NCBI RefSeq assembly: GCF_002994635.1
Contig: NZ_PVNL01000057.1
Location: 62,001 to 126,000, forward strand
Length of the DNA: 64,000 bases
Source of the DNA: Enhygromyxa salina
Lineage (GTDB): Bacteria > Myxococcota_A > Polyangia > Nannocystales > Nannocystaceae
Direction of reading: 5' to 3'
Made by a program: the position numbers and the translations under genes. Position 1 is the first letter of the stretch; every line of letters begins with the position of its first letter. Below, piece by piece: positions 35,525 through 44,760 of this stretch. The notes under the pieces are model-generated. The model saw nothing but the letters and a program-made list of their open reading frames with translations, was not told the origin of the DNA and did no database searches.

Positions 35525-36523
35525 TCAGTCGGGCTTGGCGTCCTCGCCCTTGGGCTTGGCGTCCTCGCCCGACTTGGAGCTGGTGGCGCCCGACTTCTTG
35601 GCGGACTTTTTCTTGCCCGACTTTTTCTTGCCTGACTTTTTCTTGCCCGACTTCGCTGCGTCTTCGGCTCCGGGGGTCCACGGACCGCCGGTCCACTGGA
35701 TCACGGACGCGGGCGCCTCGGCGAGCTTGGTGCGCCGCATGATGTGCACGCCGATCACGACCGCGATCACGACGACCCCGGTCAGGTGCCCGAGCGTCAC
35801 CGGGCCCGCGAGCTCGGGGGTGACGTCGTAGCGGAACGGATCCTCGATCAGGTAGCGGATGGCCGCGTAGTAGCCCATCGCAAACAGGGCGACCTGACCC
35901 GAGTACTGGCGGCGGGCCCGAATCAACAGGCTCAGGCCAACGCCGAGCGCGGCAGCGCCCGCCGCGTAGAGCTGCGAGGGGTGGACCGTCAGCGATCGGT
36001 CGAGGCCGATGCGGAGCCCGGTGAGCTCGCGTCGCTGGACGTCGTAGACTGGCGAGTCGGCCGGGAATTGCACGGCCAAGAAGAAGTCCGGATCGACGTA
36101 GGCGCCGAAGTCTGCCCCGGCCAAGAACGCGCCCAGCCGCTCGAGCACGACCCCGAGCAAGAACGCTGGCGCGGCGCAGTCGAGCCAGGCCCACGGCGGG
36201 ATCTTCTTGTTCTGGCAGTACACCCCGGCGACGATCAGCCCGGTCAGCACGCCACCAAACCCCGACAGCCCGCCGGCCTGCAGCTGGATCAGCGAGACCA
36301 GCCCGTCGAACTGCTCGCGGTTGGAGAACAGCCACATCGCGCGCCCGGCCAGCAGCCCGGCCCCGACCGCGATCACGTAGCCGGTGCCAAGTTGATCCGC
36401 GGGGAGCTTGTCAGCGCGGGCGAACGCGAGGCTCATGATCCAACCAAGGATCAAGGCAACAGCGATGAGAAATCCGTACGCGTGGATCGGCGTCTCGCCG
36501 AGAGAGAACAGAACAGGATGCAT
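35525..36523 (-). CDS. lgt: Prolipoprotein diacylglyceryl transferase with Lys-rich tail
   Basis: Lgt attaches diacylglycerol to the lipobox Cys of prolipoproteins, the first lipid step. The 332-residue membrane protein shows HAYGFLIAVALILGW, SGFGGVLTGLIV, the signature-like region ERLGAFLAGADFGAY (with Ala and Gly where Asn is common) and VHPSQLYAAG. About seven membrane helices are evident. The C-terminal ~55 residues form a charged tail with three GKKKS repeats followed by Ser/Glu/Asp-Lys-rich sequence; Lgt normally ends soon after the last helix. It lies in a run dksA-lgt-hydrolase. Confidence 0.92.
   Translation of the reverse strand: MHPVLFSLGETPIHAYGFLIAVALILGWIMSLAFARADKLPADQLGTGYVIAVGAGLLAGRAMWLFSNREQFDGLVSLIQLQAGGLSGFGGVLTGLIVAGVYCQNKKIPPWAWLDCAAPAFLLGVVLERLGAFLAGADFGAYVDPDFFLAVQFPADSPVYDVQRRELTGLRIGLDRSLTVHPSQLYAAGAAALGVGLSLLIRARRQYSGQVALFAMGYYAAIRYLIEDPFRYDVTPELAGPVTLGHLTGVVVIAVVIGVHIMRRTKLAEAPASVIQWTGGPWTPGAEDAAKSGKKKSGKKKSGKKKSAKKSGATSSKSGEDAKPKGEDAKPD
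35604..35648. repeat. 15-bp tandem repeat, three units, in lgt
   Basis: Three 15-bp units of form GACTTTTTCTTGCCY encode GKKKS on the minus strand in the lgt tail. The tract is locally T-rich on the plus strand. Confidence 0.85.
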
Positions 36524-36585
36524 GGTCAGCAGTAGGGGAGAGCGACCGCGCCTACCGCGGCCGAACGTCCGCGGACACTATCTGG

Positions 36586-36620
36586 TTTGGGGGCTCACAG
36601 CCATGGCTGTGAGACCCAAA
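36586..36620. repeat. Long imperfect palindrome between dksA and lgt
   Basis: A 20-bp perfect palindrome (CTCACAGCCA and its complement, 36594-36613) is extended by TTTGGG and CCCAAA, with a small bulge. No T-tract follows on either strand, so it is a poor intrinsic terminator. It could be an RNA structure or a protein-binding site in the dksA-lgt leader. Confidence 0.6.
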
Positions 36621-36666
36621 AAGCTGTCGACCGGCGGCCTCGCGCCGGGGGCCTCAGTCGTCCGTC

Positions 36667-37050
36667 TCAGCCGTCTGCGTAGACAGCTTCCTCTTTTTCC
36701 TGGGCTTCCTTGCACTGGATGCACAAGGGCGCCTCCGGGCGGGCTTCGAGGCGCTTGGTGGAGATCGGCTCCTCGCACTCCTCGCAGATCCCGTAGGAGC
36801 TGTCTTCGATCTTGCGCATCGCGATCTCGATCTTGTTCATGAGGTGCCGCTCGCGGCCCCGCAGACGAAACGAGAACGCTTGCATGTACTCGCTGGACGC
36901 CTGATCGACCTCGTCGAAGCGGTCGTCGGGCGACAGGATCATCTCGTTCGACAAGGTCTCGTGGGCCTGCTCGAGAAGCCGTCGGCGCTTGTCGTTGAGC
37001 AGCGATTTGAAGTTGTCTAGCTGCTTTTGACTCAAGTGTGAGGACGTCAC
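36667..37050 (-). CDS. dksA: DksA/TraR-family transcription factor
   Basis: This 127-residue protein binds the RNA polymerase secondary channel and, with ppGpp, tunes promoters in starvation. The coiled-coil tip carries the DxxDxA motif as DEVDQA. The C-terminal zinc finger is complete: CEEC, then 17 residues, then CIQC (C-x2-C-x17-C-x2-C). The GTG start before TSSHLSQKQLDNF was chosen because it has AAGGACGG close upstream. An open frame of 23 further codons upstream reads through the candidate promoter region. It heads the dksA-lgt-hydrolase run. Confidence 0.93.
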   Translation of the reverse strand: MTSSHLSQKQLDNFKSLLNDKRRRLLEQAHETLSNEMILSPDDRFDEVDQASSEYMQAFSFRLRGRERHLMNKIEIAMRKIEDSSYGICEECEEPISTKRLEARPEAPLCIQCKEAQEKEEAVYADG

Positions 37051-37106
37051 TGACTCACCGTCCTTTCGGCTGGCTCCATCGAATCCACACGATCCGTGGG
37101 GGCGGG

Positions 37107-37135
37107 AGCGTATCGACAAGCGCCGGCAGGGACAA
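37107..37135 (-). promoter_or_regulatory. Candidate dksA promoter
   Basis: On the minus strand TTGTCC and TACGCT are 17 bp apart, about 57 bp before the dksA GTG. Both elements are fair sigma-70 matches. The predicted leader is about 50 nt. Confidence 0.4.
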
Positions 37136-37419
37136 GCAAAAATACGCCGGCGCCGCTGTGGTCGGGGTTTGGATGGCCTGTCGTTCGTTCGTGCATGGGC
37201 AGTGTTTCAGCCAAGGAAACGGAAAGTCGGGAGGGCGTGCGTACCGCGGTCTGAACCGACCCAGGCCGGAGATCGCACAGATCTCGCCCGACTGGACCAA
37301 GAGGGGATGGTCTGAGCTGCTCACTCACTTCGGATTGTTCGAGCAACCCGCGGGCCTGGCAAGCTCGGACGCTCGCTCACCCCACATGGATCGCCGTGAG
37401 GACACATGACGCGAGGCGG
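37136..37419. other. Intergenic stretch with no gene seen
   Basis: This lies between the dksA and RHH-like gene promoters. It holds a short inverted repeat GAGATC/GATCTC (37269-37285) and CAGCCAAGGAAACGG; no supported gene or clear RNA was found. Its function is unknown. Confidence 0.5.
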
Positions 37420-37448
37420 TTGACTGTGATCCCACCTTATCCTACCGT
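37420..37448 (+). promoter_or_regulatory. Sigma-70 type promoter of the RHH-like gene
   Basis: TTGACT and TACCGT are separated by 17 bp, ending 33 bp before the start codon of the 69-aa protein. The -35 matches five of six consensus bases. Confidence 0.7.
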
Positions 37449-37480
37449 TTCGCCGCTTCCTCCAGAGAGAATTCAAACGG

Positions 37481-37690
37481 ATGGCCACCTCCGACAAGCG
37501 CAAGCAGAGCCTCTACTTCCCCGAAGATATGCTGAAAGAGATTCAGCACGAGGCGACCCGTCAGGACCGCTCCCTATCTTGGATCGTCCAGAAGGCGTGG
37601 AAGCTGGCCCGTCGCGAAATCACCAAGTTCCCGAGTGTCAACGACATCGAGGACGACATGGAGGATGATCACCGCGGCAAGTCCGAGTGA
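37481..37690 (+). CDS. Small ribbon-helix-helix-like protein (TIGR04563-like)
   Basis: The 69-residue product MATSDKRKQSLYFPEDML starts with a strand-like basic segment (KQSLYFP). A helix-turn-helix pair LKEIQHEATRQDRSLSWIVQ follows, the pattern of ribbon-helix-helix DNA-binding proteins, then the tail KFPSVNDIEDDMEDD, which is acidic. I recall a small Myxococcota family TIGR04563 with this look, but did not search. It may be a regulator or antitoxin; no toxin gene is adjacent. It has its own promoter and a hairpin downstream. Confidence 0.75.
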   Translation: MATSDKRKQSLYFPEDMLKEIQHEATRQDRSLSWIVQKAWKLARREITKFPSVNDIEDDMEDDHRGKSE

Positions 37691-37715
37691 TCTCGCGCGG
37701 GTGGTGGCTCAGGCC

Positions 37716-37740
37716 AGGGGCGCTCGCAGGTGGCGCCCCT
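37716..37740 (+). terminator. Hairpin after the RHH-like gene
   Basis: AGGGGCGC and GCGCCCCT form an 8-bp perfect stem around a 9-nt loop, 26 bp after the stop codon. The following tail (TCCCGCTGTAGTGATGTTT) is T-poor near the stem, so termination is probable but not certain. Confidence 0.45.
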
Positions 37741-37811
37741 TCCCGCTGTAGTGATGTTTCGACCAGCTCCGTGCCCACGCGGGTGAGCTGGTCGTCGTGT
37801 TCCTGGTGAGC

Positions 37812-38720
37812 ATGTCGGACCGTCAGCACTGGGTCAGGCACTGGGTCCGTCGTGACGACGGCGCGCGACTTCACGTCCGCAGCCTCGGGAGCCCGAGTCA
37901 GCGTCCGGCGCTGTTGATCCTCGACGGCATTGGTTGCGCGGGGTGGGCATTTCGCAAGCTCGGCCCGCACCTCGCTGGTAGCCCCGAGTCGGGCGGGCGC
38001 CAGGTCGTGCTGATGCACTACCGCGGCCACGGAAAATCGCCGAGCCCGCCGCGACCGTGGCAGCTCGGCATGCACACCCTGGCCGACGACGCGGCCGCGG
38101 TCTGCGACGCCCTGGGGCTCGAGCGCGTGGTCGCGCTGGGCTTCTCCATGGGGTTTCAGGTCGCGCTCGAGTTCTATCGGCGCCACCGCGCCCGCACGGC
38201 GGCGTTGATCTCGCTCGCGGGTCCGCCGGGGCAGCCGCTCGCGTCGTTCCGAGGCACCGACGCGTTCTCGTTCGTGCTGCCGCTGGTCGTCGGGGTCACG
38301 CGTCTGGCTCGACAGATGACCCGGCGCGTGTGGGCGTCGGTCCTGCCCAGCCAGCGTGCGATCGATTTTGCGCTGCGCTACGAGGTCAACCGCGAGCGGA
38401 TCGACAGCCGCGACTTCGAGCTGTACCTGCGCCAGATGGCCGACATGAACCCCGAGCTGTTCGCGGCCATGCTCGAGCAGGCCCAGCGCCACACCGCCGA
38501 AGACATCCTCGGCAAGATCCGCGTGCCGACCATGGTCGTCGCTGGCGCCCGCGATGAATTCGTCCCGGTCCAACGCCTGCGCGCGATGGCCTTCGCGATC
38601 CCCGGCGCGCGCTGGGAGCTCATCGACGAGGCCACCCACGCGCTGCCCGCCGAGTACCCCGACGAGCTCGCGCTGCGAATCACCAGGTTTCTCGAAGAGC
38701 TCCCGGACGCCGCCGCGTAG
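37812..38720 (+). CDS. Alpha/beta hydrolase
   Basis: The 302-residue protein has the canonical fold. LLILDGIGCAGWAF replaces the usual HG oxyanion start, then HYRGHGKSPSPP, nucleophile Ser in ALGFSMGFQVALEFYR (GxSxG), a catalytic Asp in VVAGARDEFVPVQ, and a His in EATHALPAEYPDEL. It most resembles hydrolases or acyltransferases acting on small esters; the substrate is unknown. ATG 37812 was preferred over GTG 37797. It precedes the beta-oxidation operon by 156 bp and may be a separate unit. Confidence 0.85.
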   Translation: MSDRQHWVRHWVRRDDGARLHVRSLGSPSQRPALLILDGIGCAGWAFRKLGPHLAGSPESGGRQVVLMHYRGHGKSPSPPRPWQLGMHTLADDAAAVCDALGLERVVALGFSMGFQVALEFYRRHRARTAALISLAGPPGQPLASFRGTDAFSFVLPLVVGVTRLARQMTRRVWASVLPSQRAIDFALRYEVNRERIDSRDFELYLRQMADMNPELFAAMLEQAQRHTAEDILGKIRVPTMVVAGARDEFVPVQRLRAMAFAIPGARWELIDEATHALPAEYPDELALRITRFLEELPDAAA

Positions 38721-38769
38721 GGCCCTGGCATACCTACGAATTCTGGCGCTAACACACGTCTAGGGGCCC

Positions 38770-38798
38770 TTGGACCGCGCGCGGCACCGTGGTAAGGC
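38770..38798 (+). promoter_or_regulatory. Candidate promoter of the acyl-CoA operon
   Basis: TTGGAC and TAAGGC are 17 bp apart, about 79 bp before the thiolase start. The -10 is weak. It was chosen as the best-spaced pair in the gap. Confidence 0.28.
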
Positions 38799-38876
38799 GC
38801 ACGAGAGGACATCGCTGGGGTCGCTCGCCGCGGAGCTGACCGGAGCTGACCCATGGCGATGTGTGAACAGGTGAAC

Positions 38877-40055
38877 ATGTCACGAGAAGTCGTCATCGTT
38901 AGCGCCGCTCGGACCCCGATCGGTAGTTTCCAAGGTGCCCTCGCTGCGGTCCCTGCGACCGGGCTCGGCGCGATTGCAATCAAGGCCGCGCTCGAGCGCG
39001 CCGGGGTCTCGGGCGCCGACGTCGACGAGGTCCTGATGGGCATGGTGTTGCCCGCCGGAACCGGGCAGGCGCCCGCGCGCCAGGCCAGCAAGGGCGCGGG
39101 GATCCCCGACTCGGTCGGCGCGCTGACGATCAACAAAGTGTGTGGTTCCGGGCTCAAGGCCGTGATGCTGGCCGCGCAAGCGATCCGCTCGGGAGACGGC
39201 GAGATCTTCGTCGCGGGCGGGATGGAGTCGATGTCGAACGCGCCCTACCTGCTGCCCGGGGCCCGCGACGGCTACCGCCTGTTCAACAAGTCGGTCGTCG
39301 ACGGCATGGTCCACGACGGCCTGTGGGATCCCTACAACGACTATCACATGGGCAACGCGGGCGATCTATGCGCGCGCGAGTGTGGGATCAGCCGCGAGCG
39401 CCAGGACGAGTTCGCCGCCCACAGCTACCGCCTGGCTCAGAACGCGGTGACCGAGGGCCTGTTCGCCAACGAGGTCGTGCCGGTCCCGGTCCCGCAGCGC
39501 AAGGGCGACCCGATCCTCGTCGACAAGGACGAAGAGCCGTTCCGCGGCAACATCGAGAAGCTGCCCTCGCTGCGGGCCGCGTTCTCCAAGGACGGCACCG
39601 TCACCGCTGGCAACGCGCCCTCGATCAACGACGGCGCCGCCGCGCTGGTCGTGATGTCGCGCGAGCAAGCCGACGCCCGGGGCCTTAAACCACTGGCCAC
39701 GATCAAGGGCTACGCCGGCTACGCGCAGGCGCCCGAGCACTTCACCACCGCCCCCGCGGGCGCGATGCAGGCGCTGCTCGACAAGACCGGCACCAGCGTC
39801 GGCGACGTCGATCTGTGGGAGATCAACGAGGCGTTCGCGGTCGTGGCCCTGGCCAACCAGGACAAGCTCGGGATCGCCAGCGATCGCATCAACGTGCGCG
39901 GCGGGGCCGTGGCGCTCGGGCACCCGATCGGCTGCTCGGGCGCGCGCGTGCTCGTGACCTTGCTGTACGCGCTCGAGTCCCTCGACAAGCGGCGCGGCGT
40001 CGCGTCGCTGTGCCTTGGCGGCGGTGAAGCCGTCGCGCTCATGGTCGAGCGCTAA
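38877..40055 (+). CDS. Acetyl-CoA C-acetyltransferase (thiolase)
   Basis: The 392-residue thiolase joins two acetyl-CoA or cleaves acetoacetyl-CoA. The nucleophile is Cys89 in NKVCGSGLKAV. NEAFAVVAL, GHPIGCSGAR (general base His) and the second Cys in LCLGGGEAVAL are in place. Start ATG 38877 gives the usual beginning SREVVIVSAARTPIGSF; an ATG eight codons upstream is less likely. It is the first enzyme gene of a five-enzyme operon and sits 15 bp before the dehydrogenase gene. In the synthetic direction it would begin butyryl-CoA formation; in the other it ends beta-oxidation. Confidence 0.94.
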   Translation: MSREVVIVSAARTPIGSFQGALAAVPATGLGAIAIKAALERAGVSGADVDEVLMGMVLPAGTGQAPARQASKGAGIPDSVGALTINKVCGSGLKAVMLAAQAIRSGDGEIFVAGGMESMSNAPYLLPGARDGYRLFNKSVVDGMVHDGLWDPYNDYHMGNAGDLCARECGISRERQDEFAAHSYRLAQNAVTEGLFANEVVPVPVPQRKGDPILVDKDEEPFRGNIEKLPSLRAAFSKDGTVTAGNAPSINDGAAALVVMSREQADARGLKPLATIKGYAGYAQAPEHFTTAPAGAMQALLDKTGTSVGDVDLWEINEAFAVVALANQDKLGIASDRINVRGGAVALGHPIGCSGARVLVTLLYALESLDKRRGVASLCLGGGEAVALMVER

Positions 40056-40070
40056 CAGGAAATCATCAGC

Positions 40071-40931
40071 ATGATCGACATCAACACCATCGGAGTCCTC
40101 GGCGCTGGTCAGATGGGCGGCGGCATCGCCCAGATCGCCGCGCAGGCCGGCTATGACGTGCTGCTCGCCGACGTCGACCTCGCCCACGCGCAGGCCGGCA
40201 AGGGCCGCATCGACAAATTCATGAGCCGCGCCGTCGACAAGGGCAAGCTCAGCGCGCAAGACCGGCAGGCCGCGCTCGATCGCATCACCTGCGTGGGCGC
40301 GATCGAAGATCTCGGCCCGGTCCAGTTTGCGATCGAGGCCGCGACCGAGAACATCGAGCTCAAGAAGCGGCTGTTTCGCAGCCTCGATCGCGCGCTCAAC
40401 AAGCAGGCGATCCTCGCGACCAACACCTCGTCGATCTCGATCACCTTGCTCGGCGCCGAGACCCATCGGCCCGCCAGCGTGGTCGGCATGCACTTCATGA
40501 ACCCGGTGCCGGTCATGAAGCTCGTCGAGCTGATCCGCGGACTGCCCACCGACGACGCCACCTACGAGGCGACCAAGGCGCTGGCCGAGCGGCTGGGCAA
40601 GACGGTGATCACCTCCAAGGACTCGCCGGGCTTCATCGTCAACCGGATCCTGATCCCGCTGATCAACGAGGCCTGCTTCGCCCTGCAAGAGGGGCTGGGC
40701 ACCGCCGAAGACATCGACACGGGCGCCAAGCTCGGGCTCAACCACCCGATGGGGCCGCTCGAGCTCGCCGATCTGATCGGCCTCGACACCTGCCTGGCGA
40801 TCGCCGACGTGCTGCTGCACGAGCTGGGCGACACCAAGTATCGGGCCGCCAACGTGCTGCGCATGCACGTGGCGGCCGGCTGGCTCGGGCGCAAGACCGG
40901 GCGCGGCTTCTACGACTACAAGCAACGCTGA
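40071..40931 (+). CDS. 3-hydroxybutyryl-CoA dehydrogenase
   Basis: This 286-residue enzyme oxidises 3-hydroxyacyl-CoA with NAD(P). It has the Rossmann start IGVLGAGQMGGGIAQIAAQ, NTSSISIT, the catalytic His in GMHFMNPVPVMKLVE and SPGFIVNRILIPLINEA at the C-domain, as in 3-hydroxybutyryl-CoA dehydrogenases of about 280-290 residues. It lies 15 bp after the thiolase gene and 5 bp before the crotonase gene, in one operon. Confidence 0.94.
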   Translation: MIDINTIGVLGAGQMGGGIAQIAAQAGYDVLLADVDLAHAQAGKGRIDKFMSRAVDKGKLSAQDRQAALDRITCVGAIEDLGPVQFAIEAATENIELKKRLFRSLDRALNKQAILATNTSSISITLLGAETHRPASVVGMHFMNPVPVMKLVELIRGLPTDDATYEATKALAERLGKTVITSKDSPGFIVNRILIPLINEACFALQEGLGTAEDIDTGAKLGLNHPMGPLELADLIGLDTCLAIADVLLHELGDTKYRAANVLRMHVAAGWLGRKTGRGFYDYKQR

Positions 40932-40936
40932 TCGTC

Positions 40937-41734
40937 ATGAGCTACGAAACCCTCGAGATCGAAGACCGCGACGCCGCACGGATCGTCCGGATCAACCGGC
41001 CCAAGGCCCTCAACGCGCTCAATCAGGCGGTCGTCGCCGAGCTCAGCCGCGTGCTCGAGGCCCTGACCGAGCAGGTCCAGGCCGGCGACTTCAGCGTGCG
41101 TGGCCTGATCCTGACCGGCGCGGGCGACAAGGCGTTCGTGGCCGGGGCCGACATCGCGGCCATGCGCGAGATGGATCCCGACCAGGCCATGCGCTTCGCC
41201 AGCCAGGGCCACGCCGTGGGCGAGATGCTCGCCAACCTGCCGATCCCCGCGATCGCGGCGGTCAACGGGTTCGCGCTTGGTGGCGGCTGCGAGCTGGCGA
41301 TGGCCTGTGACTTCATCATCGCCAGCGAGAAGGCCAAGTTCGGCCAGCCCGAGGTCAAGCTCGCGGTGATCCCCGGGTTTGGCGGGACCCAGCGGCTGAC
41401 CCGTCGGGTCGGCCTGGCCCGGGCGATCGAGCTGTGCGTCACCGGTGAGATGATCCGCGCCGACGAAGCGCTGCGGATCGGCCTCGCCAATCGCGTGGTC
41501 GCGCCCGAGCAGCTGCTCGACACCTGCCTGGGCATCGTCGCCGCGGTCGCCAAGATGGGTCCGCTGGCGATCGCCGCGGCCAAGCGGGTGCTGCACCAGG
41601 GCGCCGAGCTGCCGCTCGAGGCCGCCAACCAGCTCGAGATCGAGGCGTTCGCGGGCCTGTTCGCCAGCGCGGATCAACGCGAGGGCATGCAGGCGTTCCT
41701 CGACAAGCGCGAGCCCACGTTCACGGGCAAGTAA
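40937..41734 (+). CDS. Enoyl-CoA hydratase (crotonase)
   Basis: The 265-residue enzyme hydrates 2-enoyl-CoA. The family core is clear: INRPKALNALNQ, the oxyanion-hole segment AFVAGADIAAM, ALGGGCELAMACD with a catalytic Glu, and FGQPEVKLAVIPGFGGTQRL with the second Glu and the glycine-rich motif. It fits between the hydroxyacyl dehydrogenase and an acyl-CoA dehydrogenase in the same operon and completes the short-chain set. Confidence 0.94.
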   Translation: MSYETLEIEDRDAARIVRINRPKALNALNQAVVAELSRVLEALTEQVQAGDFSVRGLILTGAGDKAFVAGADIAAMREMDPDQAMRFASQGHAVGEMLANLPIPAIAAVNGFALGGGCELAMACDFIIASEKAKFGQPEVKLAVIPGFGGTQRLTRRVGLARAIELCVTGEMIRADEALRIGLANRVVAPEQLLDTCLGIVAAVAKMGPLAIAAAKRVLHQGAELPLEAANQLEIEAFAGLFASADQREGMQAFLDKREPTFTGK

Positions 41735-41785
41735 CACCAGATCACCGGACCACTGGATCACTGGATCAGAGAAGGGGAGCACAGC

Positions 41786-42937
41786 TTGAATTTCGAACTG
41801 ACCGAAGATCACGAGGCAATTCGCCGGACCGCCCACGAGTTCGCGGCCCGCAGCGTGGCCCCGATCGCCGCCGAGATCGACAAGCACGCCCGCTACCCCA
41901 AAGAGCTCGTCGACGAGATGGGGGAGCTGGGTCTGCTCGGGATCGAGGTCGAGCCCGAGTGGGATGGCGCTGGCCTCGATCCGATCTCCTACGTGATCGC
42001 CATGGAAGAGATCAGCGCCGCGTGTGCCTCGACCGGCGTGATCATGTCGGTCAACAACTCGCTGGTCTGCGACCCGCTGCGCAAGTGGGCCAACGACGCC
42101 CAAAAAGACAAGTGGCTGCGCCCGCTCGCGACCGGCGAGAAGCTGGGTTGCTTCATGCTCAGCGAGCCCGAGGCCGGGTCCGACGCCGCCGCCCAGACCA
42201 CGGTCGCCGAGCCCAAGGGCGACGGCTTCGTGATCAACGGGGTCAAGAACTGGATCACCAACGGCCCCCAAGCCGACGTCGGGATCCTGATGTGCATGAC
42301 CGACCGCGAGCAGGGCCACCGCGGGATCTCGAGCTTCGTCATCGACATGAACGCCGAGGGGGTCACGCGCGGGCCCAAGGACGACAAGCTGGGGATCCGC
42401 GCCAGCCACTCGTGTCAGATCTTCTTCACCGATCACCACGTCAGCGGCGATCAGCTGCTCGGCAAGGTCGGCGACGGGTTCAAGGTCGCAATGAGCACGC
42501 TCGACTGCGGCCGGATCGGCATCGCTGCGCAGGCACTCGGGATCGCCCGCGGGGCGTTCGAGGCGGCGACCCGCTACGCGACCGAGCGCAAGACCTTCGG
42601 CAAGGCGATCGCCAACCATCAGGCGATCAGCTTCATGATCGCCGACATGGCCACCGAGATCGACGCGGCCCGGCTGCTCACCTATCGGGCCGCGGCGCTC
42701 AAGGCCGCCGGCAAGCGCCACACCACCGAGTCCGCCATGGCCAAGCTCATGGCCTCGGAGGTCGCCAACAAGGTCGCCAAGAACGCCGTGCAGATCTTCG
42801 GTGGCAACGGCTACGTGACCGAGTATCCAGCGGAGCGCCACTACCGCGACGCCAAGATTACCGAGATCTACGAGGGTACGAGCGAGATTCAGCGTGTGGT
42901 GATAGCCTCCAACATCATCAGGGCGATGTCTCAATAG
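41786..42937 (+). CDS. Short-chain acyl-CoA dehydrogenase, copy 1
   Basis: The 383-residue flavoenzyme makes 2-enoyl-CoA from acyl-CoA. FELTEDHEAIRRTAHEF, the FAD/substrate segment GCFMLSEPEAGSD, NWITNG and the catalytic Glu363 in IYEGTSEIQRVV match butyryl-CoA dehydrogenase. The start is TTG at 41786 after GAAGGGGAG. No electron-transfer flavoprotein genes are nearby, so the acceptor is encoded elsewhere. The preceding 51-bp gap has tandem short repeats of CACTGGATCA. Confidence 0.93.
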   Translation: MNFELTEDHEAIRRTAHEFAARSVAPIAAEIDKHARYPKELVDEMGELGLLGIEVEPEWDGAGLDPISYVIAMEEISAACASTGVIMSVNNSLVCDPLRKWANDAQKDKWLRPLATGEKLGCFMLSEPEAGSDAAAQTTVAEPKGDGFVINGVKNWITNGPQADVGILMCMTDREQGHRGISSFVIDMNAEGVTRGPKDDKLGIRASHSCQIFFTDHHVSGDQLLGKVGDGFKVAMSTLDCGRIGIAAQALGIARGAFEAATRYATERKTFGKAIANHQAISFMIADMATEIDAARLLTYRAAALKAAGKRHTTESAMAKLMASEVANKVAKNAVQIFGGNGYVTEYPAERHYRDAKITEIYEGTSEIQRVVIASNIIRAMSQ

Positions 42938-42963
42938 CAACGGCTAGCCATGAGGAGCGACAA

Positions 42964-43515
42964 ATGACGATGAGCTACAGCAAACTGATCACCCTGCTCG
43001 GCCTACTCGTTGGCGTCACCGCCACGGTCGGGTGCAAGCCGAAGGTCGCCAGCAACCAGGATCTGCTCAACGCCTACGGCGGCGAGAAGTACACCGAGGA
43101 CATGGTTGCGACGGACTACGAGGTCACCGAGAACCAGGGTGACTCGATCGACCCGCGCACCCAGGCCGCGATCCAAGACACGATCAGCACGGTCTACGTG
43201 TCGGACTTCGAGAAGTGCGTCGAGAAGGAGATGGACCGGCTCGAGAACCGCTGGGTCGCCGGGACCTTCGCCATCGAGTTCACGATCGAGACCTCCGGCA
43301 TGGTCAGCGCGGCCACCTTGCTGCAAGAGGACATCGAAGAGCGCCGCACGCTCAACGCCAAGGGCGAGTTCGTGACCTCCGGTGGGGCCGCCCCGCGCAA
43401 GGCCGAGAACTTCGGCTCCTGCATCACGGCGCTGGTCTACAAGTGGGAGTTCGACCCGCCGCCCGAGGTGACCTACACGCACACCTACAACGGGCAAGTC
43501 GGCGAAGCCTGGTAG
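42964..43515 (+). CDS. Lipoprotein with AgmX/PglI C-terminal-like domain
   Basis: This 183-residue lipoprotein has signal peptide SKLITLLGLLVGVTATVGC (Cys24) and a short linker. A domain from about residue 70 contains VEKEMDRLENRWVAGTFAIE, FTIETSGMVSAATLLQE and SCITALVYKWEFDPPPEVTYTHTY. I recall this pattern as the AgmX/PglI C-terminal domain, a TonB-like fold often found in myxobacterial gliding and lipoprotein genes. It lies between two acyl-CoA dehydrogenase genes on the same transcript, an odd place for an envelope protein. The role is unknown. Confidence 0.8.
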   Translation: MTMSYSKLITLLGLLVGVTATVGCKPKVASNQDLLNAYGGEKYTEDMVATDYEVTENQGDSIDPRTQAAIQDTISTVYVSDFEKCVEKEMDRLENRWVAGTFAIEFTIETSGMVSAATLLQEDIEERRTLNAKGEFVTSGGAAPRKAENFGSCITALVYKWEFDPPPEVTYTHTYNGQVGEAW

Positions 43516-43526
43516 CTCGAGCTCGC

Positions 43527-44678
<1,152 letters not shown>

Positions 44679-44760
44679 TTGAGCGCTTCGAGGTCCGGGC
44701 GCGGAGGGGGTGTGCCGATGGTCCACCGCACACAACCTCGAGCTGGCCCAATCGTCGGGC

